Source: Cytophagaceae bacterium ABcell3 | Lineage (GTDB): Bacteria > Bacteroidota > Bacteroidia > Cytophagales > Cytophagaceae | Assembly (NCBI GenBank): GCA_030913385.1 | Contig: CP133159.1 | Span: 1 to 64,000, forward strand | Length of the DNA stretch: 64,000 nucleotides | Reading direction: 5' to 3' | In this document: positions 16,705 through 25,179 of the stretch, piece by piece | How positions within the stretch are numbered: the first letter of the stretch is position 1 | Layout: each line of letters starts with the position of its first letter | Notes under the pieces: generated by a model | What the model was told of the DNA's origin: nothing | Database searches by the model: none | The model's input: only the letters and a program-made list of their open reading frames with translations | Position numbers and translations under genes: made by a program

Positions 16705-17955
16705 TTATAAGAAATAACCGAACAGGTTCGGATCTTTATTGATTTCTATATAATCTATCTTCTTCTTGTTCATCCGCTCCATCAACAAATTATAATCCTC
16801 TCTGTATTTCAGCTCTATACCTACCAATGCGGGTCCTGCTTCTTTAATGTTTTTCTTAGTATATTCAAAACGGGTAATATCGTCATTTGGCCCCAAAACT
16901 TCATCGAGAAACTCCCGCAAGGCACCAGCCCGTTGAGGGAAGCTAACAATAAAGTAATGCTTAAGGCCTTCATAAATAAGTGAGCGTTCCCGAATCTCAT
17001 TCATTCTGCCCAAATCATTATTACTGCCACTGACCACACAGACCACATTTTTACCTTTGAGCCGATCTGCTATAAAATCAAGGCCGGCAATAGACAGTGC
17101 ACCAGCGGGCTCAGCCACGATAGCCTCTTCGTTGTAAAGCTTGATAATGGTAGAGCAAACTTTTCCTTCAGGCACTAAAACAACTTCATCCAGGGTTTTG
17201 GAACAAATTTTAAAATTTAGCTCCCCCACTGTTTTAACAGCAGCGCCATCAATAAACTTGTCTATTTTATCAAGAGTAACTACTTTTCCCTGCTTAATAG
17301 ACTCGTACATGGCAGGTGCCCCAGCAGGCTCCATCCCAATAATTTTTGTTTTAGGACTAATCTTTTTAAAATAAGAAGAAATTCCTGCCGCAAGTCCACC
17401 ACCACCAATAGGAATTACTAAATAGTCAATTTCCTCAGAAAGGTCGTCCAGTGTTTCTACAGCAACCGTTCCCTGCCCTTCAATGACCTTCTTATCATCA
17501 AACGGATGTATAAAGAGTTTCTTGTTTTGGTCAGAATATTTGATGGCTTCTTCATAGGCATCGTCAAAGGTGTCGCCGGTAAGCACAACCTCTACAAAAT
17601 CACTTCCAAACATTTTGACCTGCTTTACCTTTTGCTTAGGAGTGGTATTAGGCATAAATATTTTCCCTGGTACCTTCATGAGCTTACATGAGTAAGCTAC
17701 CCCTTGCGCATGGTTTCCGGCACTTGCACACACTACCCCTTTCTTCAGCTCATTTTGAGGATAGCTGCACATAAGGTTATAAGCACCTCTGATCTTATAA
17801 GACCTGACCACTTGCAGATCTTCTCGTTTCAAATGGAGCTCACAACCATATTTAGTGGATAAATTATGATTTTTGATTAAAGGGGTATGTGTTACTATAC
17901 CATTTAGCCTTTTACTGGCTTTTACTATTTCTTCAACAGAAATTAATTCCGACAT
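16705..17955 (-). CDS. ilvA: Threonine ammonia-lyase (threonine dehydratase)
   Basis: A PLP enzyme converting threonine to 2-oxobutanoate and ammonia, the first step of isoleucine synthesis. The PLP lysine is Lys54 in SYKIRGAYN, the phosphate-binding loop is GGGGLAAGI near residue 188, and ASAGNHAQG binds substrate. Residues about 330-416 form a single ACT-like regulatory domain (HYFIVSFPQRAGALREFL), the 416-residue form rather than the two-ACT E. coli form. Isoleucine feedback is likely but not shown. The thrABC operon that supplies threonine is elsewhere in the window (43-48 kb). The rest of the ilv/leu set is absent. Confidence 0.95.
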   Translation of the reverse strand: MSELISVEEIVKASKRLNGIVTHTPLIKNHNLSTKYGCELHLKREDLQVVRSYKIRGAYNLMCSYPQNELKKGVVCASAGNHAQGVAYSCKLMKVPGKIFMPNTTPKQKVKQVKMFGSDFVEVVLTGDTFDDAYEEAIKYSDQNKKLFIHPFDDKKVIEGQGTVAVETLDDLSEEIDYLVIPIGGGGLAAGISSYFKKISPKTKIIGMEPAGAPAMYESIKQGKVVTLDKIDKFIDGAAVKTVGELNFKICSKTLDEVVLVPEGKVCSTIIKLYNEEAIVAEPAGALSIAGLDFIADRLKGKNVVCVVSGSNNDLGRMNEIRERSLIYEGLKHYFIVSFPQRAGALREFLDEVLGPNDDITRFEYTKKNIKEAGPALVGIELKYREDYNLLMERMNKKKIDYIEINKDPNLFGYFL

Positions 17956-18075
17956 CTGACAATTTTAGAAAGGATTGAATGTAAAATTAAATTTTTACGT
18001 TGTTTCTGCCAAATAAGAATAAAACTTAAAGTTGAAGATTTTATCAATTTTCAAAAACTAATAGTAATTTTACGT

Positions 18076-18276
18076 ATGAAGTTTATACAAAGCCTTAACC
18101 TTTTCCAAACCCTCGCCATGCTGGGGATCATTTTCAGCATAGCCGCACAATTTATTTTATCTTTGATAAACAAGCATGTAGATAATTTTTGGGCTGTTTA
18201 CCCTACCTGGATCTTTGTCTTCATTTTTGGCACTATTGTAAAGAAGTATGTCAAACCAGACGACCATCACCATTAA
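18076..18276 (+). CDS. Small membrane protein, two predicted helices
   Basis: A 66-residue protein with two hydrophobic segments (about residues 8-31 and 37-56) and a basic, histidine-rich C terminus (KKYVKPDDHHH). I recognise no family. The ATG is preceded by a near-consensus -7 (TAATTTTA) at about 18065. It is flanked by a terminator-like hairpin and is monocistronic. The reading frame, hydrophobic pattern and upstream promoter support a real gene; function unknown. Confidence 0.65.
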   Translation: MKFIQSLNLFQTLAMLGIIFSIAAQFILSLINKHVDNFWAVYPTWIFVFIFGTIVKKYVKPDDHHH

Positions 18277-18309
18277 AAAAACCCGGCACATGTTACCATG
18301 TTTACCGGG
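18275..18309 (-). terminator. Terminator of the 18.3 kb gene
   Basis: CCCGG (18282-18286) and CCGGG (18305-18309) enclose a nested ACATG/CATGT stem. On the minus strand seven T residues follow, which fits termination of the 106-residue gene. The plus-strand gene at 18076 may also use the hairpin. Confidence 0.75.
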
Positions 18310-18338
18310 AATAAACTATATTACAAGACCTAGTTAAC

Positions 18339-18659
18339 TTACAGACCGCCTGCTTTTCCCATAAAGGAGATCAATTTATCATCAGAATAAAGGCCAAAAG
18401 CGTCAACAACAGTACCCTTTAGCCCATTTTTTGTCTCTATAATATAGACAATAGCCATATCATCTGGGTCTGAAATACCTTCAAACCTTAATTTTTCAAT
18501 GATATTGACATCCTCTGGAGAAAAGGTATCTCCGGTCTCATAACATACTAGCCCTTCCTCAGTAATATGGAACTCCTTGTCGTAGCCTTTTTTTGTAAGG
18601 GCATCTATTTTCAAAGACATAGGCGTTCTTGAGTGGGGCATATTTGTTTCTTTTCTCAT
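18339..18659 (-). CDS. Conserved small Bacteroidota protein (often labelled phosphoribosylpyrophosphate synthetase)
   Basis: A 106-residue soluble protein with the pattern TKKGYDKEFHI, an RFEGISDPDDMAIVYII core and GLKGTVVDAFGLY. From memory this matches a family of about 100-residue Bacteroidota proteins that databases often call phosphoribosylpyrophosphate synthetase. It is far too short and lacks the PRPP-binding loop of the real enzyme, so that name is not supported. The fold looks like a small alpha/beta domain. It is monocistronic with its own terminator. Start ATG 18659 or the internal Met7. Confidence 0.75.
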   Translation of the reverse strand: MRKETNMPHSRTPMSLKIDALTKKGYDKEFHITEEGLVCYETGDTFSPEDVNIIEKLRFEGISDPDDMAIVYIIETKNGLKGTVVDAFGLYSDDKLISFMGKAGGL

Positions 18660-18707
18660 AACTTTTCCCTCCTATCATTTTAACAAATAACAAAAGAAAA
18701 AGTTATT

Positions 18708-19547
18708 CTAGGGCTGGAAATCAAAAGTCATAGGGTCGGGGTAAAGAAACTTATAATCAAGTTCTTTTTGCAGCAAACTTCCCTCTATAAGTTTATAACC
18801 TGATGCATCTTCTTCTTTATACTGAGGTTCCTGCATCCCCAACTTTTTGGCAATATGCGGATAGTAAATCTTCCTCAGCGGATGTCCTGGCGCACAAACA
18901 TTATATACTTTATTGAGGCCATGTTTGGCGCAAACTTCAGAAACAATACGAACCAAATCATCGCGATGGATTAGGTTTACTGGGTTATTTCCTCCCGATA
19001 GGTTGGTCTTTCCCGCAAAATAATTTACCAAAATGCGGTCATATCCCGTAAGCCCACCACACCTTAGGACGACGGCTTCTTGAGAGATAGACAAAATAAT
19101 TTGCTCTGCATCAAACAGCACTTTGTTCCCTGCCTGATTCTTATCTGCCAAATCACCCTCTTGAACAATTTTATCTAAATCTGGATAAACCGACGTAGAG
19201 CTAATATACACCACCTTACGGAGCGGGCTATCCTTTAGGAAAGGCGCCAAACCCTGCATTTGCCTGACATGATAGTCGCTTCCAGGGTTTTTCCTTGTTC
19301 CAGGAGGAATGTTTATAATTAGAATTTCTGAGGAGAGAAAATCCTCCAATTCTTCTTTTTCACATTTTGGTTCAGGGTCAAGGCGGATCAGGTAAGGCTT
19401 TATCCCATTACTTTCCAATAGACTTAACTTATCGGGAGAAGTAGAACTACCTTTAACATCATTTTTATGTTCAATCAGAAATTTAGCTAGTGGAAGTCCT
19501 AACCATCCACAGCCTAATATACTTACCGTCTTATTTTGAAGATTCAT
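18708..19547 (-). CDS. NAD(P)-binding SDR/epimerase family protein (YeeZ-like)
   Basis: A 279-residue atypical extended SDR. The N-terminal Rossmann motif is GCGWLGLPLAKFL (about residues 12-24), unusual but typical of the YeeZ subgroup. An STSVYPDLD segment (about 131-139) replaces the usual catalytic region, and the tyrosine-x3-lysine pair is not clear, so catalysis is uncertain. RDDLVRIVSEVC near residue 196 matches epimerase-type proteins. It diverges from pstS across a 160-bp gap. Substrate unknown. Confidence 0.8.
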   Translation of the reverse strand: MNLQNKTVSILGCGWLGLPLAKFLIEHKNDVKGSSTSPDKLSLLESNGIKPYLIRLDPEPKCEKEELEDFLSSEILIINIPPGTRKNPGSDYHVRQMQGLAPFLKDSPLRKVVYISSTSVYPDLDKIVQEGDLADKNQAGNKVLFDAEQIILSISQEAVVLRCGGLTGYDRILVNYFAGKTNLSGGNNPVNLIHRDDLVRIVSEVCAKHGLNKVYNVCAPGHPLRKIYYPHIAKKLGMQEPQYKEEDASGYKLIEGSLLQKELDYKFLYPDPMTFDFQP

Positions 19548-19708
19548 AATCTAAAATTATATTAAAAAAGCACACGGAACTATTGTTTGAGAATATTCCT
19601 TAAAATGATGTTTAACATGTTCGAATAAAACCAACTTAAGGCCAATATTTAACAATTCCGTAACATTAAATTACCTATTTTTACCAAAAGATATAAGACT
19701 TTATTTTA

Positions 19709-20680
19709 ATGCGTTGCCTGCTGCTGTATATATTTTTGTTCCCCCTGCTGTCTTGCAGCCAAAAGCCTAAAATAAAGGTGGACGGCTCTAGTACGGTATA
19801 TCCCATTACAGAGGCAGTGGCAGAAGATTTTATGTGGAACAACAGTGGCGCCAACGTAACCATAGGAGTTTCTGGTACCGGAGGAGGATTCAAAAAATTT
19901 ATTCGAAACGAAATCGATATTACCAATGCTTCTAGGCCTATTAAAGCTATAGAAGATGAAGAAACTAAAAAAGCAGGTATAGATTATTTGGAGCTTCCTA
20001 TTGCGTTTGATGGACTGGCCATTGTGGTTCACCCTCAAAACACCTGGGTTGACTACCTTACTGTAGAAGAGCTAAAGAAAATATGGCAACCTGAAGCGCA
20101 GAGCAAAGTAAAGAAATGGAACCAAATTAGACCTGAGTGGCCTAATAAAGAAATTCACCTATTTGGGGCCGGAACCCAATCTGGCACGTTCGACTATTTT
20201 ACAGAAGCCATTGTAGGTACGGCTAAATCATCACGTGGTGACTATACAGCGAGTGAAGATGACAATGTGCTTGTACAAGGAATATCTTCAGATGTATTAG
20301 CGTTAGGATATTTTGGCCTGGATTATTATGAAGCTAATCAAGACAAGCTTAAATTAGTGCCTATAGATAATGGCCACCATAAGGGGCCTATAATACCTAC
20401 ACAAGAGTCAATAAGTTCAGGTATTTACCAACCATTATCAAGACCGTTATTACTTTATGTTAATCAATCATCGCTCGAAAGGCCGGAAGTATTAAACTTT
20501 TTAATATTTTATCTAAAAAACGCTCCAAAACTAGTTAAAGAATCAGGATATGTACCGCTGACACCAGAAACCTATGAGCTGCTAATAAAAAGGGTAGAAG
20601 ACCGGATTTCTGGTTCGGTATTTTTAAGCTCCCGTTCTACTGTTGGCGTTAAAATCGAAGAACTAATACAGGAAGAATAA
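19709..20680 (+). CDS. pstS: Phosphate ABC transporter substrate-binding lipoprotein
   Basis: The periplasmic phosphate receptor of the Pst system. The signal peptide ends in a lipobox (FPLLSC, Cys16), so it is membrane-anchored. Phosphate-binding segments are visible: DGSSTVYP near residue 25, SGTGGGFKKF, TNASRP, and GAGTQSGTFDYF near 158. The 323 residues are typical. A near-consensus -7 (TATTTTTA) is at 19676-19683. The stop codon abuts the pstC start codon, which indicates coupling. No PhoB-type box could be identified with confidence. Confidence 0.95.
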   Translation: MRCLLLYIFLFPLLSCSQKPKIKVDGSSTVYPITEAVAEDFMWNNSGANVTIGVSGTGGGFKKFIRNEIDITNASRPIKAIEDEETKKAGIDYLELPIAFDGLAIVVHPQNTWVDYLTVEELKKIWQPEAQSKVKKWNQIRPEWPNKEIHLFGAGTQSGTFDYFTEAIVGTAKSSRGDYTASEDDNVLVQGISSDVLALGYFGLDYYEANQDKLKLVPIDNGHHKGPIIPTQESISSGIYQPLSRPLLLYVNQSSLERPEVLNFLIFYLKNAPKLVKESGYVPLTPETYELLIKRVEDRISGSVFLSSRSTVGVKIEELIQEE

Positions 20681-21556
20681 ATGAATTTGAAAGAGAAGAT
20701 TATAGAAAACCTCCTGTTCTGCTGTGCATTACTCACTATCCTTACCACTATAGGCATAGTAGGAGTGCTTGTTGTTGAAACTTTCAAATTCTTCATTGAA
20801 GTATCTATAATAGAGTTTTTCACCAGCACCCAGTGGACACCACTATTTGCGGAAAAACATTTTGGGATACTACCTCTTCTTGCAGGCACTTTTCTTACCA
20901 CGACAATCGCCATACTGGTTGCAGTTCCAATGGGATTATGCATAGCTGTATACCTGAGCGAGTATGCCCACCCCAAAACACGTGGCATCGTCAAGCCCAT
21001 ATTGGAAATTCTTGCAGCCATCCCTACCGTAGTGTATGGTTATTTTGCTCTGGTTTTTCTTACCCCAGCACTTCAAAACCTCATACCCGGATTAGCTGGA
21101 TTTAACGCCCTGTCTCCAGGAATTGTTATGGGAATAATGATTCTTCCGCTAGTGTCTTCCTTAAGTGAAGATGCTTTATATGCGGTACCAAAACCTTTAA
21201 GGGAGGGAGCTTTCGCCCTCGGTTCCACTAGATTTCAGACTGCATGGAAAGTAGTTGTTCCATCGGCATTTTCAGGCATTGCTGTTTCTGTCATACTCGC
21301 TGTTTCCAGGGCCATAGGCGAAACCATGATTGTGGCTATTGCAGCTGGGCAGCAACCTAGGTTTACACTAAACCCATTCGTTCCGATAGAAACAGCAACG
21401 ACCTATATAGTACAAGTGAGTCAAGGCGATATCCCCCATGACTCACTTGAATATAGAACTATTTTTGCAGTGGGCATAACCTTGTTTATTCTTACATTTA
21501 TTTTAAATAATGTTAGTTTCTGGCTCAAAAGAAGATTCCATCAAGCCTATCACTAA
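20681..21556 (+). CDS. pstC: Phosphate ABC transporter permease PstC
   Basis: A 291-residue inner-membrane permease with about six hydrophobic segments. The EAA loop region, [22 protein letters not shown] near residues 177-198, is the ABC-binding motif, followed by [10 protein letters not shown]. It pairs with PstA to form the phosphate channel. It starts at the base after the pstS stop and its 3' end overlaps pstA by 47 bases. Confidence 0.95.
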   Translation: MNLKEKIIENLLFCCALLTILTTIGIVGVLVVETFKFFIEVSIIEFFTSTQWTPLFAEKHFGILPLLAGTFLTTTIAILVAVPMGLCIAVYLSEYAHPKTRGIVKPILEILAAIPTVVYGYFALVFLTPALQNLIPGLAGFNALSPGIVMGIMILPLVSSLSEDALYAVPKPLREGAFALGSTRFQTAWKVVVPSAFSGIAVSVILAVSRAIGETMIVAIAAGQQPRFTLNPFVPIETATTYIVQVSQGDIPHDSLEYRTIFAVGITLFILTFILNNVSFWLKRRFHQAYH

Positions 21557-22466
21557 TAGGCCTAACAAGAGAAATAGAAAGAAACTTAAAAAGCGTTTAA
21601 AACAATTCAAAGGAAGCCATTACTTTGAGTTTCAAAACATTTTTTTTAAGAATCTGGCTATTCTATGTGCGTTAGTAGGTGTGTTGTTCTTGGGTCTACT
21701 GCTTTATGACGTAATTTCCAGAGGTATTGGAAGGTTAGATTGGGACTTTTTCTCCAACCCTCCGTCGAGAAAAGCTGAAAGAGCTGGAATTTATACTGCT
21801 TGGATCGGAACGGTTTGGATTATGCTACTTACGGCTGCTATTGCTTTCCCCATAGGTGTAGGAGCTGGAATTTACCTGGAAGAGTACAATAAGAAAAACA
21901 GGTTGTCAAACCTTCTTGAAGTAAATATTGCCAATTTGGCTGGTATTCCATCTATAATTTACGGCCTATTAGGGCTAGAAATTTTTGCAAGGACATTCAT
22001 GTTAGGAGGCAGTATTTTAACAGGCGCATTGACACTAGCACTCCTTATTTTACCTATCATTATAGTATCGACTAGAGAGGCCATAAAGTCCGTTCCCCAG
22101 TCCCTTCGAGAAGGCTCCTATGCACTCGGTGCCTCAAAGTGGCAGACCATCTGGCACCAAGTACTACCTGCATCTATGTCGGGGATAATTACCGGTGTGA
22201 TTCTTGCTATATCAAGGGCTATAGGAGAAACCGCACCACTGCTGGTTATAGGTGCACTCTTGTATGTGCCCATTGCCCCTGAAGGTGTCATGGACTCATT
22301 TACTGTGCTACCTATCCAAATCTATAACTGGATCAATAGGCCACAGCAGGAATTTACAGAAAATGCCGCAGCTGCCATTATCGTTCTACTGTTTATTACC
22401 TTTGTTATGAATGGGCTAGCAGTATATTTGAGGTATAGATGGCAGAAAAAGTCCAAGTGGCAGTAA
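21510..22466 (+). CDS. pstA: Phosphate ABC transporter permease PstA
   Basis: The second Pst permease, 318 residues. A basic N-terminal region of about 40 residues precedes six hydrophobic segments. [22 protein letters not shown] (about residues 197-218) is the EAA motif and [11 protein letters not shown] follows, as in PstA. The ATG at 21510 lies inside pstC, giving a 47-base overlap. A later start is possible because the first 20 residues are poorly conserved in type. Its 3' end overlaps or nearly touches pstB. Confidence 0.93.
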   Translation: MLVSGSKEDSIKPITNRPNKRNRKKLKKRLKQFKGSHYFEFQNIFFKNLAILCALVGVLFLGLLLYDVISRGIGRLDWDFFSNPPSRKAERAGIYTAWIGTVWIMLLTAAIAFPIGVGAGIYLEEYNKKNRLSNLLEVNIANLAGIPSIIYGLLGLEIFARTFMLGGSILTGALTLALLILPIIIVSTREAIKSVPQSLREGSYALGASKWQTIWHQVLPASMSGIITGVILAISRAIGETAPLLVIGALLYVPIAPEGVMDSFTVLPIQIYNWINRPQQEFTENAAAAIIVLLFITFVMNGLAVYLRYRWQKKSKWQ

Positions 22467-22489
22467 ATTCGCCTATTAAAAGTGCGATT

Positions 22490-23239
22490 ATGAAAATAGA
22501 GACAAAAGATGTACATGTTTATTACGGTTCGGAACACGTGCTGAAAGGAATAAACATGAAAATAAAAAAGCAAACCGTAACAGCTCTAATCGGTCCTTCA
22601 GGATGTGGCAAGTCTACTTTTTTGCGACTGTTCAACCGAATGAATGACCTGATCGACGATGTGCGCATAACAGGAGAAATACTTATAGATGGTGTAAATA
22701 TATATTCTGAGAAAATCAATGTCAGTGAGTTAAGAAAATCAGTTGGAATGGTTTTTCAAAAACCAAACCCTTTTCCAAAGTCCGTTTTTGAAAATGTAGC
22801 TTATGGTCTCAAGGTCAAAGGAGTATCAAACAAGAGACATTTAGAAGAAAGCGTGGAGAAAAGCCTCCGTCAAGCGGCATTGTGGGATGAGGTAAAAGAC
22901 AAGTTAAAAAAATCAGCATTTACTCTATCTGGCGGGCAACAACAACGCTTATGCATAGCACGTGCTTTGGCGGTTGAGCCTTCCATTTTATTAATGGACG
23001 AGCCCGCTTCCTCGCTTGACCCTATCTCTTCTACAAAAATAGAAGAGCTTATTTATAATTTAAAAAGAGCCTATACTATTATTATTGTAACCCATAACAT
23101 GCAGCAAGCCTCTCGAACTAGTGACAAAACGGCATTCTTTCATATGGGAGAGCTGGTCGAGTATGACGACACAAGAAGTATATTTACAAATCCTAAAAAG
23201 ATAAAAACACAAAACTATATTACGGGCAGGTTTGAGTAA
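22490..23239 (+). CDS. pstB: Phosphate ABC transporter ATP-binding protein PstB
   Basis: The ATPase of the Pst importer. It has Walker [10 protein letters not shown], the Q-loop in [12 protein letters not shown], the signature [15 protein letters not shown] and Walker [14 protein letters not shown], ending in an IITGRFE-like tail (YITGRFE) typical of PstB. The ATG at 22490 ([13 protein letters not shown]) gives 249 residues, the usual PstB size; an upstream ATG at 22439 inside pstA would add 17 residues. A terminator follows at 23229-23251. Confidence 0.95.
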   Translation: MKIETKDVHVYYGSEHVLKGINMKIKKQTVTALIGPSGCGKSTFLRLFNRMNDLIDDVRITGEILIDGVNIYSEKINVSELRKSVGMVFQKPNPFPKSVFENVAYGLKVKGVSNKRHLEESVEKSLRQAALWDEVKDKLKKSAFTLSGGQQQRLCIARALAVEPSILLMDEPASSLDPISSTKIEELIYNLKRAYTIIIVTHNMQQASRTSDKTAFFHMGELVEYDDTRSIFTNPKKIKTQNYITGRFE

Positions 23240-23251
23240 ACCCGTTTTTTT
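23229..23251 (+). terminator. Terminator at the end of pstSCAB
   Basis: GGTTT and AAACC around the pstB stop codon form a short hairpin (23229-23242), followed by CG and seven T residues (23245-23251). It separates pstB from phoU and suggests phoU has its own promoter. Confidence 0.65.
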
Positions 23252-23321
23252 AATCTTATTTTTTTAATACAAATCGTCTACCCTAAAAACTCAGCAAGCA
23301 TTTTACCGGTATAACAATTTT

Positions 23322-23456
23322 TTGAGAGAAATCGAGTAAATTATTTTGAAAGTCGTAGTGCAGCCATTAGCTTAACATACGAAGAATAGACAAACCAAGA
23401 ACAAAGTTCGTCGCTAATGGTAAATGAACTTTGAAAGCGTAAGTTTTAACTACTAC
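23322..23456 (+). promoter_or_regulatory. Structured phoU leader: promoter-like pair and interleaved inverted repeats
   Basis: TTG (23322-23324), 17 bp, then TATTTTG (23342-23348) is an imperfect -33/-7 pair. Just after it two perfect 8-bp inverted repeats interleave: CCATTAGC (23364-23371) with GCTAATGG (23413-23420), and CAAAGTTC (23402-23409) with GAACTTTG (23426-23433). In RNA this order is that of an H-type pseudoknot, or of two mutually exclusive hairpins. GTAGT (23355-23359) and ACTAC (23449-23453) could close the structure. phoU starts 79 bases later. The function is inferred from position only. Confidence 0.4.
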
Positions 23457-23511
23457 AACATTTTTTAAAAAACGAAAAAGCCGAAAACCTGCTTATTAGG
23501 CCATCTACAAT

Positions 23512-24183
23512 ATGAACCTACTAGAAACAGAAATAGGAGAGCTTAAAACAGAGCTTTTAGATATGATTGCCCTGGTAAAAGGGCAATTTGAAAAAGCTAT
23601 TGTCGCTCTTAGCACATTTGATAAAGATTTGGCTAAAGAGGTCCTCGTCAGTGAAAAAAAAGTTAACGAGAGCGAGCTAAAGATAGACAGCAAAGGAGAA
23701 CACATCCTTGCCCTTTTTAGTCCTGTAGCCATAGACCTCCGTTTTGTCATGGCATCTCTTAAAATGGTTTCTGACATTGAACGCATAGGAGATAATGCCA
23801 AAGCCATTGCCCATTACGTACTTTTATCTGAAAATCCTTTTGACAAACAACTTCAAAACCACCTTCAGCTTGAGAAAATAAGCAAAACGGGTTTAGAAAT
23901 GCTCAGTATTTTGCATGAATCTTTCGAAACCGACAACACCAGGCTTGCCAAGAGCATTTTTGTTAAAGACGAGACAATTGACAAAGTCAATATGGCAGCC
24001 AATGGTTCCATAGCAGAATATTTGCAACATGAAAAAGATAAGAGTAAGATTTTAGAAGCGCTATACCTACTGTCGATAGTAAGAAAAATAGAAAGAGTAG
24101 GCGACTGTGCCGCCAATATAAGTGAAGAAATAATTTTTTATGTAAAAGCAAAAGTGCTAAAACACCAAAGAAAAAACCTTTAG
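23512..24183 (+). CDS. phoU: Phosphate uptake regulator PhoU
   Basis: A 223-residue all-helical protein with two PhoU three-helix repeats. The pattern VAIDLRFVMASLKMVSDIERIGDNAKAIAH in the first half, with its ERIGDNA metal-binding motif, and KIERVGDCAANI in the second half are diagnostic. PhoU restrains Pst uptake and signals phosphate status to a PhoR-type kinase, but no phoR or phoB is nearby. A 272-bp gap with a structured element separates it from pstB, unlike compact pst-phoU operons. Confidence 0.95.
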   Translation: MNLLETEIGELKTELLDMIALVKGQFEKAIVALSTFDKDLAKEVLVSEKKVNESELKIDSKGEHILALFSPVAIDLRFVMASLKMVSDIERIGDNAKAIAHYVLLSENPFDKQLQNHLQLEKISKTGLEMLSILHESFETDNTRLAKSIFVKDETIDKVNMAANGSIAEYLQHEKDKSKILEALYLLSIVRKIERVGDCAANISEEIIFYVKAKVLKHQRKNL

Positions 24184-24387
24184 CTATTATTTTAGCCTAT
24201 CTTTTACAAGGCGATAAGCTTAGTAATAATACAATTGCTAGCCATAGAGAATATATTATTGACCAATACAATCCTAATCAATAAAATATTTTATATTTTT
24301 AAACTGATAATCTTTTAACATATCTTATTTAAAACAGGTTAGATAATAAACAGTAAGACCTGAAATTTTTTAGAAATAGTTCATACA

Positions 24388-24747
24388 ATGGAGAACCGCT
24401 TTTTTAAAATGTTTGGAGTAGAAAGCCTATTTGAAAACCTAAAAGGGTATATAGATGCAAGAATCCAGTTAATAAAGCTTGAGATACAGGAAAAAACGGC
24501 GCACATAATTACCATTATTGCCATTGCCGCCTTGCTGTTTTTTGCATTTTTCATGACTATTATTTTTCTTAGTATAGCACTAGGAGGGTTTTTAAATGAG
24601 GTTTTAAACAGCATGTTCTTGGGACACCTCATTGTAGGAGCTATCTATCTAGTAGCATCTATTGCACTGGCCATCAATATAAAAAGCGGATTTCTTAACA
24701 AAAAAATTCACCAAGCTGTAGCAGCAATTTTTAATCCCAAAAAATAA
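24388..24747 (+). CDS. Holin-like/DUF1469 membrane protein
   Basis: A 119-residue protein with an amphipathic N-terminal helix (about residues 10-40) and two hydrophobic segments (about 40-66 and 78-100). This matches the Phage_holin_3_6 (DUF1469) family, which is common on bacterial chromosomes and not a sign of prophage. Function unknown, possibly in envelope homeostasis. It is followed 9 bp later by a 140-residue membrane-associated protein, and the pair leads into the GGGP synthase gene. Confidence 0.75.
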   Translation: MENRFFKMFGVESLFENLKGYIDARIQLIKLEIQEKTAHIITIIAIAALLFFAFFMTIIFLSIALGGFLNEVLNSMFLGHLIVGAIYLVASIALAINIKSGFLNKKIHQAVAAIFNPKK

Positions 24748-24756
24748 GGTATAAAG

Positions 24757-25179
24757 ATGCAAGACAATACACTTGAACTAGAAGAGCAAAAAAAGTACCT
24801 GGACAGACAGACTAAACTTTATGAAATTGCCCTTAAAGATGATTTGGGAGAGCTTAAAGAAGACATAAAGAGGAAAGGGACTAAAGCGTTGTTATTAGGC
24901 GGCATAGCCCTTGCAGGTCTATTAATTTTCAGAAAACTTTCACGCAAGAAAGAAAAGCCTGGGCAAATAAAGAAAAAAGTTTTTTATCCTGACCCAGAAA
25001 CACAAATGGTTGTGCATCAACCTAAGCAGGAGTCCCCGATTTTATCCATGATCAAAGAGCATATAGCTTTATTTTTGATAGGAATCATTAAAGAAAAAAT
25101 TGCAGCATATATACGTGATGCAGAATTAAAGTATATTGCCAATACAACCAAGAACCCCAAAGATGAAAATCTACAATAA
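24757..25179 (+). CDS. Membrane-associated protein of unknown function
   Basis: A 140-residue protein. An acidic coiled-coil-like start (LELEEQKKYLDRQTKLYEIALKDDL) is followed by a hydrophobic segment (about residues 44-60, ALLLGGIALAGLLIF) and a basic stretch RKLSRKKEKPGQIKKK. A second weakly hydrophobic segment lies near 100-112. I recognise no named family. It is paired with the holin-like gene, and its 3' end overlaps the GGGP synthase start by 17 bases, so the three are probably co-translated. Confidence 0.7.
   Translation: MQDNTLELEEQKKYLDRQTKLYEIALKDDLGELKEDIKRKGTKALLLGGIALAGLLIFRKLSRKKEKPGQIKKKVFYPDPETQMVVHQPKQESPILSMIKEHIALFLIGIIKEKIAAYIRDAELKYIANTTKNPKDENLQ

Noticed and set aside
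24388-24747. Prophage signal from a holin-family protein
   Set aside because: No integrase, capsid, lysin or att-like repeats are nearby; DUF1469 proteins are common chromosomal genes.
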